Shown here: positions 44,715-53,455 of the stretch, piece after piece
Position numbering within the stretch: position 1 is the first letter of the stretch
Layout: each line of letters begins with the position of its first letter
From: Ktedonobacter sp. SOSP1-85
Lineage (GTDB): Bacteria > Chloroflexota > Ktedonobacteria > Ktedonobacterales > Ktedonobacteraceae
Direction: 5' to 3'
NCBI RefSeq assembly: GCF_016587415.1
Contig: NZ_BNJI01000003.1
Location: 496,001 to 560,000, forward strand
DNA: 64,000 bases
The notes under the pieces: model-generated
The model's input: only the letters and a program-made list of their open reading frames with translations
Told to the model about the DNA's origin: nothing
Databases searched by the model: none
Made by a program: the position numbers and the translations under genes

Positions 44715-47700
44715 ATGCCCAGACAGGCTCCCTACCTCCTGCGTTGGTCTCCTCAAGCACAAAAATATGAACTTCTCGACCAGGGATGCTCTCAATCAGG
44801 TGGCCAGACTCTTGAACCTTCCGATCTGCTACATAAGCTGGTTGATATCAGCTCTTTTGCCTTTTACAGCTACACTGGCGCTCACTTTACGGCACGCAAG
44901 GAGAATATTCAGCGCAATGGTCCCTACTGGTATGCTTATCGCTCATCCCAGGGTCGAACGAGCAAACGTTATCTTGGCCGCACGGCCGATCTCTCCATAG
45001 GCCATCTGGAAAACATTGCAGAATGCATTCTCTCTCCCGCAGATACCCCTATCACCTCCAATGGGCACATGGTTGATAAACCCATAACAGCATCTCAGCA
45101 CTCCCAACAAGCTCCATCGAGGCAGGATCAACTATTACTGGATACCAAGTTGCGTCCGCCGCGCCTCCCCCTGGAACTGGTGGAGCGACCACGCTTATTT
45201 AAGCGCCTCGATAGCTGGTCAGCATACAAGCTCACGCTGCTTATCGCGCCCGCTGGCTCGGGCAAAACGACGCTCGTCACCTCCTGGCTTGCGCAAAATG
45301 ACTTCCTATCTGAGGCGGCCTGGGTCTCGCTAGACATGAATGATAATGATCCGGCTCGCTTCTGGCGCTATGTCCTGCGCGCTTGCCAGGGCTGGCACTC
45401 CCTTCCCGAACCATATATTCTTCCTCTAAACTTCCCCTCACCTCAAACAGGCATCCCGGCGCGTCCCTTCGAAGAGCTACTCATTCCTTTCCTCAACGAG
45501 GTGGCACAACACTCTCAACATCGCCTGCTTGTTTTAGAAGACTACCATGTCATCACTGAGGCAAGGATTCACGAGACGCTTGACTTTCTCCTCGCTAATC
45601 TGCCTGAGACACTGCATATTCTGCTGCTGACACGCACAGAGCCTCCACTCTCGCTTACTCGCCTGCGCTCACGAGGCGAAATCAGTTCTATTTACGCCAG
45701 TGACCTGCGCTTCTCACCCGAGGAAACGGCTGCATTCCTCCAGCCGATTATTCCAGCGTCGCCCTCTACGGAACTCCTGGCTACGCTCGATACGCACCTG
45801 GAGGGGTGGGCCGCCGGATTACGCCTGCTCGCGCTCTCCTTGCAGGGGCACAAGACACAGGCCCAGATAGAGCATATCCTTACCACCTTTCGCGGCAATC
45901 ACCGCTCCATTCGGGATTATTTTGTCAGTGAGGTCCTCCAGGCTCAGCCCGAGCCGCTGCAAGACTTCTTGCTACGCACGAGCATCCTGGCGCGCTTAAG
46001 TGTTCCTCTCTGTCTGGCTGTCACCGGTCAGCAAGAGAGCGCGAGCCTGTTAGAAAGTATTGCGCGGGCCAACCTCTTTCTGGAGGCCCTCGATGGCACA
46101 GGCGAGTGGTACCGCTATCATGCCCTCTTCGCCGAGGCAATGCAGCATGAGGCGCGCCTGCGCCTGGGTGAAGATGAACTACGCACACTGTACCAGAGGG
46201 CCAGCCACTGGTTCGCAGAATATGACCTGCTTACAGAAGGCATTGAAGCGGCATTTAAGGCTAAGGATAGCGAGCTGGCCGCGAGATTGATAGAGCAATA
46301 TATAGAGGCCATGCACGTACAGGAATTTCGCGAGTTTCACACTCTGCGCCGCTGGCTCACGCAGCTACCCGAAAAAATACGTCAAAGCTCTCCCCAACTC
46401 TGTTTAAGCTATGCCGTAGCACTCATCTTTGGTCGCGACGAGCAAGAGGAACCAGATCCATTCCTCGTGGAACAGCTAGAAACACTATTGCAACTGGCTG
46501 AGGAAGGCTGGCACGTACGTAAAGATCTTCTCCATCTTGGACAGGTCTTCGCCTTTCGTGCTCTTTTCTCCTACCAACAAGGCAAGCGCGAGCAATCTGT
46601 AAGTTGGGCCAGGCAAGCCCTGGCCTGGCTCCCAGCAACAGAGCCTTTATGGAGAGGCATGAGCCTGGTGGTTCTGGGAATCGAAGCCCTGCAAACAGGT
46701 CGACTCAACGAGGCTAGACAGTTCATTGCGGAGGTTGGCAAGTGCTGGCAAGTTCTCCATAGCTTGCACATTCTAGATGGCACTACGCTTTTTACAGGCA
46801 TGATCTGCTATGAAACTGGTGAACTACGCCAGGCAGCCCACCAGTTTGAACAGCTTTCTCATAAGAGAACTATCCTTGAAGATGGCCCTGTCGCCCTTGC
46901 CGCGCACCTTGGCCTGGCCCAGGTCCTCTATGAGAGGAACGATCTCGACGGTGTACAACGCGAGCTTCAGGCATTCTCAGCCCTGGCCCAAAACTTTCCG
47001 ATGGTCCCCCAGGACTTCTTCCAGCCATTGGTTGAGCTACTTATGGCACGGCTGGAGCATGCCCAGGGAGAAACCGATCAGGCTATAGAGCGCCTGGCCA
47101 ATGCTTTAGCGCAGGTGCACGACACCCCGGAGGGCCTGCCTCTCTACTTCTATCATGAGGCACGCAGCTGGCTTGTCCAGCTCTTTCTCTCTCAGGGAGA
47201 TATCGCCACAGCGCATTACTGGTTCCAATTCACGCCTCATCCAGGGACCTGCGCCACAACTACATCTTCCGAACCATATTTACTGCCTGCACCAGGGGAG
47301 ATCGCTATGCAAGAACACCCCTCAGAGAATATGCAAGCATCACCGGATATGCTTGTCCTGGTGCGCGAACAGAGCGTACTCCTCATGGCACGCCTGCACC
47401 TTGCTCAGGATGAGTATGAGGCCGCGCTACATCTCCTAAACATCCAGCTTTCCGCAGCTCAGCAGGCTGGCCGGGGACGACACGCTCTGCAAATAAAATT
47501 ACTGCTGGCCCAGGTCTACGCCGCTCATAAGCAACTCCCCCAGGCACATCAAACCCTCATGGAAGCGCTCAAGCAGGGGCATATTGAGGGTTACCGGCGC
47601 ACATTCCTTGATGAGGGCGAAAGGCTTGTGCCTCTCCTGCACAATATACTTCCTCATCTACATATTCAACCACTGCGAAACTATGCACGCCAACTCATTC

Positions 47701-47957
47701 AGGCCTTTTCACAACACGATGCCAACCAGTCCATCGTTGTGACCCCCGTCTTTGAACCGCTCTATGAGCCACTGACGAGCCAGGAACAGCGAGTGCTACG
47801 CCTGCTGGCAACAGGTCGCTCCAACCCCGAGATCGCCCGCGAACTGATTGTCTCCGTCAATACCATCCGCTCCCAGGTCCAGAGCATCTACCGCAAACTG
47901 CAAGTCAATAACCGTCACGCCGCCAGCGAGCTTGCCCGCAAGCTACACCTCCTTTAA
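44715..47957 (+). CDS. MalT/LAL-type ATP-dependent LuxR transcriptional regulator
   Basis: 1080 residues. The N-terminal 105 residues form an extra domain (ENIQRNGPYWYAYRSSQGRTSKRYLGR), like the short transposon/phage-associated GPYWY...KRY module. Then a STAND ATPase: Walker A IAPAGSGKTTLVTSW (about 176), Walker B RLLVLEDYH (about 275) and LLTRTEPPLSLTRLRSRGE. A long helical TPR-like sensor occupies about 480-1000, and a LuxR HTH closes the protein (LTSQEQRVLRLLATGRSNPEIARELIVSVNTIRSQVQSIYRKLQV). ATP and an inducer should drive its oligomerisation and DNA binding. Start follows AAAGGAG. Confidence 0.9.
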   Translation: MPRQAPYLLRWSPQAQKYELLDQGCSQSGGQTLEPSDLLHKLVDISSFAFYSYTGAHFTARKENIQRNGPYWYAYRSSQGRTSKRYLGRTADLSIGHLENIAECILSPADTPITSNGHMVDKPITASQHSQQAPSRQDQLLLDTKLRPPRLPLELVERPRLFKRLDSWSAYKLTLLIAPAGSGKTTLVTSWLAQNDFLSEAAWVSLDMNDNDPARFWRYVLRACQGWHSLPEPYILPLNFPSPQTGIPARPFEELLIPFLNEVAQHSQHRLLVLEDYHVITEARIHETLDFLLANLPETLHILLLTRTEPPLSLTRLRSRGEISSIYASDLRFSPEETAAFLQPIIPASPSTELLATLDTHLEGWAAGLRLLALSLQGHKTQAQIEHILTTFRGNHRSIRDYFVSEVLQAQPEPLQDFLLRTSILARLSVPLCLAVTGQQESASLLESIARANLFLEALDGTGEWYRYHALFAEAMQHEARLRLGEDELRTLYQRASHWFAEYDLLTEGIEAAFKAKDSELAARLIEQYIEAMHVQEFREFHTLRRWLTQLPEKIRQSSPQLCLSYAVALIFGRDEQEEPDPFLVEQLETLLQLAEEGWHVRKDLLHLGQVFAFRALFSYQQGKREQSVSWARQALAWLPATEPLWRGMSLVVLGIEALQTGRLNEARQFIAEVGKCWQVLHSLHILDGTTLFTGMICYETGELRQAAHQFEQLSHKRTILEDGPVALAAHLGLAQVLYERNDLDGVQRELQAFSALAQNFPMVPQDFFQPLVELLMARLEHAQGETDQAIERLANALAQVHDTPEGLPLYFYHEARSWLVQLFLSQGDIATAHYWFQFTPHPGTCATTTSSEPYLLPAPGEIAMQEHPSENMQASPDMLVLVREQSVLLMARLHLAQDEYEAALHLLNIQLSAAQQAGRGRHALQIKLLLAQVYAAHKQLPQAHQTLMEALKQGHIEGYRRTFLDEGERLVPLLHNILPHLHIQPLRNYARQLIQAFSQHDANQSIVVTPVFEPLYEPLTSQEQRVLRLLATGRSNPEIARELIVSVNTIRSQVQSIYRKLQVNNRHAASELARKLHLL

Positions 47958-48115
47958 GGCAATATTCACCCTCCACATGATTACTTGTGCTAGCTCACGC
48001 AGGCCGTCATAAAGGATGGTGTTGAGGACGTCTTTTTGCGTTACACTAAGGATAAGTACAGTTTTTTTGAGAAGGTGAGCATCAATATCTTAAGCTGAAA
48101 GCGAGGTTGCCAGGC

Positions 48116-48757
48116 ATGAACCAGGAGCGTCTCTCCACACCTGCACCTTTACGGCGTCTCTTCGCCTCCTATTATGAGCGTATGTCGCAAGGCACAGCAG
48201 AGAAAACCTATATGGAGCCGTTGCGTAAGAAAATTGTCGGGCAGGCTGCAGGACTGGTGCTCGAAGTGGGGGCGGGCAACGGCCTGAACTTCGCCTGCTA
48301 TGATCCCGAGTTTGTCGAGCGCGTAGAGGCAACTGAGCTTGATAGCTCGATGCTGAGCTATGCACGCACACGCGCCCAAAGCGCACCCGTGTCTGTTACC
48401 CTCACGCAAGCCAACGTTGAGCAACTTCCCTTCGCCGATGCATACTTTGACAGCATCGTTTGCACACTGGTCTTCTGCTCCGTCAATAATCCCCTACGTG
48501 GCCTGCAAGAAATGCGCCGCGTCCTCAAACCTGGCGGCCAGCTCCTTATGATAGAGCATGTGCGCGCCCAAAAACGCATGCTCGCCCTGCTACAGGACTT
48601 GATTACTCCCCTTACCAGGCTTCTGCTAGGCAATTGCCACTGGAACCGTAGCACGGTACAAACCGTCCAGGAGGCTGGTTTTCAGGATATACGACTTGAA
48701 TACCTCACGCCCGTAGGCGAGTTGATGCCCCTGGTGATAATACTGGCCAGAGGCTAA
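48116..48757 (+). CDS. Class I SAM-dependent methyltransferase
   Basis: 213 residues from the ATG at 48116. The SAM-binding motif I is VLEVGAGNGLNFACYD (about 45-60), motif II VEATELDSSML, then FDSIVCTLVFCSV and MRRVLKPGGQLLMIEHVRA. It is related to UbiE/phospholipid methyltransferases (PmtA style). It is separated from the ABC exporter genes by 240 bases containing a palindromic repeat. Substrate unknown. Confidence 0.88.
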   Translation: MNQERLSTPAPLRRLFASYYERMSQGTAEKTYMEPLRKKIVGQAAGLVLEVGAGNGLNFACYDPEFVERVEATELDSSMLSYARTRAQSAPVSVTLTQANVEQLPFADAYFDSIVCTLVFCSVNNPLRGLQEMRRVLKPGGQLLMIEHVRAQKRMLALLQDLITPLTRLLLGNCHWNRSTVQTVQEAGFQDIRLEYLTPVGELMPLVIILARG

Positions 48758-48851
48758 TAGCATAACTCTTCAAACAAAAATCATCCCTCGCATCGTCTTG
48801 ATGGATGATGCTCTTTCATCCTATTTATCGCTATACTCAAAACAAAAGCAG

Positions 48852-48947
48852 TAGGGTCCAAGCTGGCTTGGACTCCCGAGCGAAGCGATACCCCTACGCA
48901 GGGGCATCGGCCTGGGGCCGGGCAAGTCCATGCTAGCATGGACCCTA
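48852..48947. repeat. Palindromic repeat, family 2, copy 2
   Basis: 96 bases beginning TAGGGTCCAAGCTGGCTTGG and ending GCTAGCATGGACCCTA, with GAGCGAAGCGA after the left arm and an internal hairpin CCCCTACGCAGGGG. Same ends as the copy at 32458-32554. It lies upstream of the DrrA-like gene. Confidence 0.75.
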
Positions 48948-48998
48948 CAAGACATTATGGAATGACTGCACCCCCTTATCGAAAGAGGTATATAAAGC

Positions 48999-50018
48999 AT
49001 GACTCAAGAGACGCTTGTTCCTATCGATACAGGCCATATCCCTCACGCAACAGAAACACCTATTATCAGCGTTGAGAACCTGGTAAAACGCTATAAAAAG
49101 GCGACAAAAAATGCCGTCGACCAGATTTCTTTTTCGGTCGCGCCCGGCACGCTCTTTGCCCTGCTAGGACCCAACGGCTCCGGCAAAACCACAACCATCT
49201 CCACACTGACCACGACCCTGGCTCCCACGTCTGGCACCATACGTATCGCGGGCTATGACCTGGCAACACAGGCTCACCTGATTCGTAGCCAGATCGGCAT
49301 TATCTTCCAGAAGCCCAGTCTCGATCTTAATCTGACCGCTGAAGAGAATATACGCCTGCATGCGACCCTCTATGGTCTCTACCCTTACCGGCCCCTGTTT
49401 CGCTTGATGCCAAAGACTTACCGCGCCCAGGTACAGGAGCTGGCTCATCTCCTGGGCATCGAAGAAAGCCTCTTCAAACCCGTCAAGACGTTCTCTGGAG
49501 GCATGAAGCGCAAGCTCGAAATCGTCCGTAGCCTGCTCCACCGTCCCGAGGTCCTCTTCCTGGACGAGCCTACTACTGGCCTGGATCCAGAGAGTCGGCG
49601 TGAGCTATGGGATCACCTACGCCAGGTACGCGCCGAGAGCGGGACCACCATCTTTCTTACCACCCACTACCTGGAAGAGGCCGAGGGGGCCGATAACATC
49701 CTGATTATCAATCGCGGTCAGATTGTTAGCGCTGGCAGCCCTCAGCAGATCAAAACCAGCCTGACACAGCCTATGCTCTTCATCGACGCACACGAACGCG
49801 AGCAGCTACGCGTGGAGCTTCGCGCGAAAAATATTGATTTTAAAGAAGATGGGCACTTCTCTATCGCCCTTGAAAACCAGCAGGTACACCAGCTCCTTAA
49901 GAGCATCGATACACCCTTGAGCATGGTCCAAACCCATACCCCTTCACTAGAGGATGCCTATATCCATATCATTAAACAAGAATATATCGAGGAGCAAACG
50001 GAGGGACACACAAAATGA
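48999..50018 (+). CDS. ABC transporter ATP-binding protein (DrrA/CcmA type)
   Basis: 339 residues. Walker A GPNGSGKTTTISTL, Q-loop IGIIFQKPSLDLNLTAEENI, signature FSGGMKRKLEIVRSLL, Walker B VLFLDEPTTGLDPESRREL, H-loop FLTTHYLEEAE. The C-terminal 90 residues are the DrrA-type extension. It overlaps the permease gene by 4 bases. Such pairs export drugs, lipids or polysaccharides. Confidence 0.93.
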   Translation: MTQETLVPIDTGHIPHATETPIISVENLVKRYKKATKNAVDQISFSVAPGTLFALLGPNGSGKTTTISTLTTTLAPTSGTIRIAGYDLATQAHLIRSQIGIIFQKPSLDLNLTAEENIRLHATLYGLYPYRPLFRLMPKTYRAQVQELAHLLGIEESLFKPVKTFSGGMKRKLEIVRSLLHRPEVLFLDEPTTGLDPESRRELWDHLRQVRAESGTTIFLTTHYLEEAEGADNILIINRGQIVSAGSPQQIKTSLTQPMLFIDAHEREQLRVELRAKNIDFKEDGHFSIALENQQVHQLLKSIDTPLSMVQTHTPSLEDAYIHIIKQEYIEEQTEGHTK

Positions 50019-50845
50019 CCAATCCCGTCATTCATCCTGCTAGAGAGCAACGAAGTAACGTCTCTCGCAACTGGAATGCTATCCTGACCATCGCTGGGCG
50101 CGACGTCATGCGTTTCCTACGCGACCCGATACGCCTGGTCTTTACCCTCATTTTCCCCATTATTCTCGTTGGCGGGCTGGCAGGTCCCCTTCAGGGCAAT
50201 TTTGGGAAAGCGGCGGGCTATAATTTGATTACCTTTAGCATGACTGGTTTGCTCGCCATGTCGCTCTTCCAGAGCACGATGAGCGGCCTGGTCTCACTGA
50301 TCGAGGACCGAACGAGCGATTTTAGCCAGGAACTCTTTATCGCCCCCATCTCGCGCTATACCATCATCTTTGGCAAAATCTTTGGTGAGTCACTTGTCGC
50401 CCTGGTGCAGGCAGTCATTCTCGTCCTGCTGGGCGCTCTCCTCTTTGGTGTTCCGCTCTCGCTCACCAGCCTGCTCCTCGTCATACCTGTCTCATTGATC
50501 ATCTGCCTCTTTGGCGGCGCGTTTGGCGCTCTGCTCACCTCGCTCTTCAGCGATCAGAGGACAGCGAATATGATTATGCCCTTTCTCCTGTTCCCACAAT
50601 TCTTCCTCTCAGGCATCTTTCTGCCCACTCGTGGACTTCCCTGGTACCTGACCCTTCTCTCAGAGATTACGCCCATGCGCTACGCGGTGGATCTGGTTCG
50701 CGGCATCTTCTACGCGGGCAGGCCAGAGTACAACCAGATCGTCCTGCTCCACCCGCTCATAAACCTGGCCATTATCGCGATTCTCTTCACCATCTTCCTC
50801 GTCAGCGGCACCATCCTCTTTGTGCGCCGCGAGCGCAACCGTTAA
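50015..50845 (+). CDS. ABC-2 type transporter permease (DrrB type)
   Basis: 276 residues with six membrane segments (LVFTLIFPIILVGGLAG, LAMSLFQSTMSGLVSLIEDR, VALVQAVILVLLGALLF, LLVIPVSLIICLFGGAFGALL, IMPFLLFPQFFLSGIFLP, IAILFTIFLVSGTILF). The ABC-2 motif region FFLSGIFLPTRGLPWYLTLLSEITPMRYAVDLVRG is typical. Translationally coupled with the ATPase; likely a homodimer with two copies of it. Confidence 0.92.
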   Translation: MTNPVIHPAREQRSNVSRNWNAILTIAGRDVMRFLRDPIRLVFTLIFPIILVGGLAGPLQGNFGKAAGYNLITFSMTGLLAMSLFQSTMSGLVSLIEDRTSDFSQELFIAPISRYTIIFGKIFGESLVALVQAVILVLLGALLFGVPLSLTSLLLVIPVSLIICLFGGAFGALLTSLFSDQRTANMIMPFLLFPQFFLSGIFLPTRGLPWYLTLLSEITPMRYAVDLVRGIFYAGRPEYNQIVLLHPLINLAIIAILFTIFLVSGTILFVRRERNR

Positions 50846-50872
50846 AATCAAATAAAATCAAATTTGGCATAG

Positions 50873-50912
50873 ACGAACCAATCATGGCTGAGTGCAGCCA
50901 TGATTGGTTCGT
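50873..50912. terminator. 18-bp stem-loop after the exporter operon
   Basis: Arms 50873-50890 and 50895-50912 pair perfectly around AGTG. It stands between the convergent permease and F420-type enzyme genes, so it may serve both. No T-tract follows on either side. Confidence 0.75.
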
Positions 50913-50973
50913 GGGGAGAAGCAGTCTTGCGCGTCTCCATGCCTGATCGGGATGCACTCTGCGTTGATCCAGC

Positions 50974-51429
50974 TCAGGAACGCGCAGCCTGCGTCTTCTC
51001 AAAGCCTCCATCTCCCATGTCAGCGTCTCTCTCATCCAGCACAATTTCATACACCGCCGTTTTCTCGCCAGGATATTTGCGGTCGAAGACAATCCCGAAG
51101 AAACGACCCACGATGCCAATACGCAACATGCCTCGCACGCGCCTGGCCTCCTCGGCATACAGGCGGCGCACGGTGCCTTCAATCGCCGGACCAAGCGCCT
51201 CCCCTTTGCGGTTGCCAGGAGCGAGGGTGACGTGTGAATTATGGGCGAGGCGTTTGACCTTCCAGGTATCCGCTGGCGTCATAAAGTAGAGTTTGCCGTT
51301 CGAGGCGACCGTGCCTACCGGGGTACCGATGCCTGTGCCGTTGCGGCGGAAGCTGGTCAGCAGGGTCATATGACCTTTTCCAGGGGCAGTCAGGTACTCT
51401 CGCGTGGTATGAGTCGTTTTTTCGCTCAT
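50974..51429 (-). CDS. PPOX-class F420/flavin-dependent oxidoreductase-like protein
   Basis: 151 residues from the ATG at 51429 (AAAGAGAGA upstream). Split-barrel flavin fold: GHMTLLTSFRRNGTGIGTPVGTVASNGKLYFMTPADTWKVKRLAHNSHVTLAPGNRKGEALGP. The conserved FMTPADTWKVKRL pattern is that of the F420-binding group of the pyridoxamine-phosphate-oxidase superfamily. Reaction unknown. It follows the haloalkane dehalogenase gene, 76 bases away, on the same strand. Confidence 0.85.
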   Translation of the reverse strand: MSEKTTHTTREYLTAPGKGHMTLLTSFRRNGTGIGTPVGTVASNGKLYFMTPADTWKVKRLAHNSHVTLAPGNRKGEALGPAIEGTVRRLYAEEARRVRGMLRIGIVGRFFGIVFDRKYPGEKTAVYEIVLDERDADMGDGGFEKTQAARS

Positions 51430-51505
51430 GATCTGTCTCTCTTTCTTGTGATCGTCTGCTCGGCGTTTTCTGCTCGTTTCCAGGAAACGCCGAGCAAACA
51501 TGTCT

Positions 51506-52384
51506 CTATGCCAGGGTTTGCAGCCAGGTCGCAATGGCTGTACCGATTTCACCAGGCGAATCTTCTTGCAAGTAATGGCTGCCTTTGACGGTCACTTCTG
51601 CCTGCGCCCGCCATGTGCGACAGAACTCCCGCGCCGCCCGCGTCGCCGTTCCCGGATTATTGTTGATATATAACTTCGGAACATCGCTTTGGGCCAGCCA
51701 CTCCCCATAGTCCGTGACCAGTTCAATCATGTCTGCACGCTCATCATCAATGGGTGCCTGACGGGGCCAGCTCAGCATGGAACGACGCCCCTCACCTGCT
51801 TCAGTAAAAGGGCGGCGATATTCCGCCAGTTCTTCCTCACTCAGCTCGCGTAACACGACGCGCGGCAGCAGGTGTTCGATGAACACATTGTCTTCGAGCA
51901 CCATGCGCTCACCCGCGTTGGAACGCAAGGCTTTCCAGATGTCACGAGTGAACTCCGGCCAGGTTGCCCAGCTGTACGGTCTGGCAATCGGTTCCATATA
52001 CACCAGCCCCTTGACCGCCTGACGATGACGATTCGCCCAGTCAATGCCGAGGGCCGACCCCCAATCATGAAGAACAAACGTGATGTTCTCGCGCACCTCA
52101 AGCATCTCAAGCAACCGATCCAGGTAGCTGCGGTGCTCGAAGAACCCATAGGAGCCTGGGCCACTGTTGTGCAGCTTGTCGGAATCGCCCATGCCAATCA
52201 GGTCCGGAGCAAGGCAGCGTCCCAGCCCTTGCAGGTACGGAATAATATTGCGCCAGACATAGGAGGAGGCGGGATTGCCATGCAGGAAGACAATCGGATC
52301 GCCCTCACCAGCTTCGATATAGGCCATCTGATGTCCCAGCACGGTTTGAGAGCGTTTCTCATACGGAAAGGCAGCACTAATCAT
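51506..52384 (-). CDS. Haloalkane dehalogenase (alpha/beta-hydrolase, HLD-II type)
   Basis: 292 residues. FLHGNPASSYVWRNIIPYL supplies the oxyanion hole and halide-binding Asn37; nucleophile D107 and Trp108 lie in VLHDWGSALGIDWA; VYMEPIARPY holds the likely Glu of the triad; GSHYLQEDSP carries the catalytic His. These match LinB/DhaA-like enzymes, which hydrolyse carbon-halogen bonds in alkanes. Cytoplasmic. Its ATG overlaps the stop of a 45-codon ORF (52381-52518), which suggests translational coupling. A TetR gene lies upstream on the same strand. Confidence 0.88.
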   Translation of the reverse strand: MISAAFPYEKRSQTVLGHQMAYIEAGEGDPIVFLHGNPASSYVWRNIIPYLQGLGRCLAPDLIGMGDSDKLHNSGPGSYGFFEHRSYLDRLLEMLEVRENITFVLHDWGSALGIDWANRHRQAVKGLVYMEPIARPYSWATWPEFTRDIWKALRSNAGERMVLEDNVFIEHLLPRVVLRELSEEELAEYRRPFTEAGEGRRSMLSWPRQAPIDDERADMIELVTDYGEWLAQSDVPKLYINNNPGTATRAAREFCRTWRAQAEVTVKGSHYLQEDSPGEIGTAIATWLQTLA

Positions 52385-52518
52385 GCCTGATTCTCCTTCT
52401 TTTCAGCCGATGCGGCCTGCGGACCAGGGAGGGTAGATAACTCAATCATCACCGCGTAAGCTGCTATGGTTCTCACTGTTTGTCCCTTGCGCGAAAAAGT
52501 TTGTGCGAAGATCGTCAT
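52381..52518 (-). CDS. Small ORF (45 residues) coupled to the haloalkane dehalogenase gene
   Basis: Begins MTIFAQTFSRKGQTVRTIAA and ends KKENQA, with a good AAGGAGATACATTG leader before the ATG at 52518. The stop overlaps the next start (ATGA at 52384-52381), and its own last codons carry the AAGGAG that serves the dehalogenase. It could be a leader peptide that sets translation of the dehalogenase, or a short protein. No family recognised. Confidence 0.55.
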   Translation of the reverse strand: MTIFAQTFSRKGQTVRTIAAYAVMIELSTLPGPQAASAEKKENQA

Positions 52519-52654
52519 CAATGTATCTCCTTGTTTCCAGATGCTGTTCGAGAGTGAGAAAAGCTCTCACCAAATGTACTCGTCATACATTCGTCCTGTT
52601 GACCGGTTGGAGCGTTCATTGCTCTCACAGAGAGAACCCCTTTTCGTTCCCTGC

Positions 52655-53245
52655 TCAGGAAGGGGTGTTGCCAGCCAGCAGCCCTTGCACCAGTTCCTCA
52701 ACAAACTGCTGATCTGTTTTGTGAAACGGATCGAAGCCCAGGAATTGCTGATTAAAGACCCTTTGAAAACAGGGACCCAGCAACAGGGTCGCTATGGTCA
52801 AAGAGGGGAGGTGCCACCCAATGCGTTCCAGGCGCTGCTCCTCCTCAAGATAGGCTGCAAACCGTTCAAAAACGTTGTGTGGGCCCATACCCAACGGTAA
52901 GGTCGTGGCACGAAACTGGGCCAGGAGCTCCTTGTCAGCCAGGAAGGAGACGCCCATGGGAAGCAGTTGCTCATAGTAGTGAAGAACTGCCAGCGCGAGC
53001 GCGATAAGGTTCTCGCGAACGGTTGCGGTGCCTGCCCGGTGCGTCTGGAACACCTCGTGGAAGGCTGGCAGGTGCTCGGCCATGAGCGCAAAGAAGATGT
53101 CTTCTTTATGGTCAAAATGCCGGTAGAGTGCGCTTTCGGAGAGGCCGACCTCGCGTGCGATCTCCTTGGTGGTCACGTGTGCCGAACCTTTCAAGAGCAG
53201 CAGCTTTTCAGCGGCGTCCAGGATTTTCTCTCGTGTTTTTCCCAT
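52655..53245 (-). CDS. TetR-family transcriptional regulator
   Basis: 196 residues from the ATG at 53245. HTH at 20-45: VTTKEIAREVGLSESALYRHFDHKEDIFFAL. The C-terminal ligand domain contains VRENLIALALAVLHYYEQLLPMGVSFLADKELL and YLEEEQRLERIGWHLPSLTIATLLLGPCF; the same pattern occurs in the TetR at 56624, so the two are paralogues. Its promoter carries an operator (53261-53280) that recurs at 53939-53956 before the deazaflavin reductase gene; I infer it represses both. Confidence 0.9.
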   Translation of the reverse strand: MGKTREKILDAAEKLLLLKGSAHVTTKEIAREVGLSESALYRHFDHKEDIFFALMAEHLPAFHEVFQTHRAGTATVRENLIALALAVLHYYEQLLPMGVSFLADKELLAQFRATTLPLGMGPHNVFERFAAYLEEEQRLERIGWHLPSLTIATLLLGPCFQRVFNQQFLGFDPFHKTDQQFVEELVQGLLAGNTPS

Positions 53246-53260
53246 GCTTCTTTCTCCATG

Positions 53261-53309
53261 TGTGTGAGTGTTCACTAACATGATAGGTCAGAGATGAGGG
53301 TCTTGTCAA
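53261..53309 (-). promoter_or_regulatory. TetR promoter with operator
   Basis: On the minus strand TTGACA (53309-53304), 18-base spacer, TATCAT (53285-53280), then GTTAGTGAACACTCACACAC (53280-53261) directly downstream. The inner GTGAACACTCAC is an imperfect dyad. The whole block is about 75 percent identical to 53939-53987. Confidence 0.7.
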
Positions 53310-53361
53310 GAGGTGGGGTCAACCTTATGAAAACAGAGCCTTTCTTTCCAGAGTATTTTTG

Positions 53362-53455
53362 TAACTACTTCTCCGAAAACCCTGAGCGCGAAGCGCTAGA
53401 CACGCAAGTGAAGGCTTGTCCCCGAAATGGGGATGGGTTTCGGAATAAGATCTAA
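53362..53455 (+). repeat. MITE-like repeat, family 1, copy C (one internal hairpin)
   Basis: 94 bases with the ends of copies A and B. The inside has one variant hairpin, CCCC/GGGG around GAAAT (53420-53432). Its last bases TCTAA include the stop codon of the deazaflavin reductase gene (53454-53452), so the insertion touched or supplied that gene's end. Confidence 0.8.
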
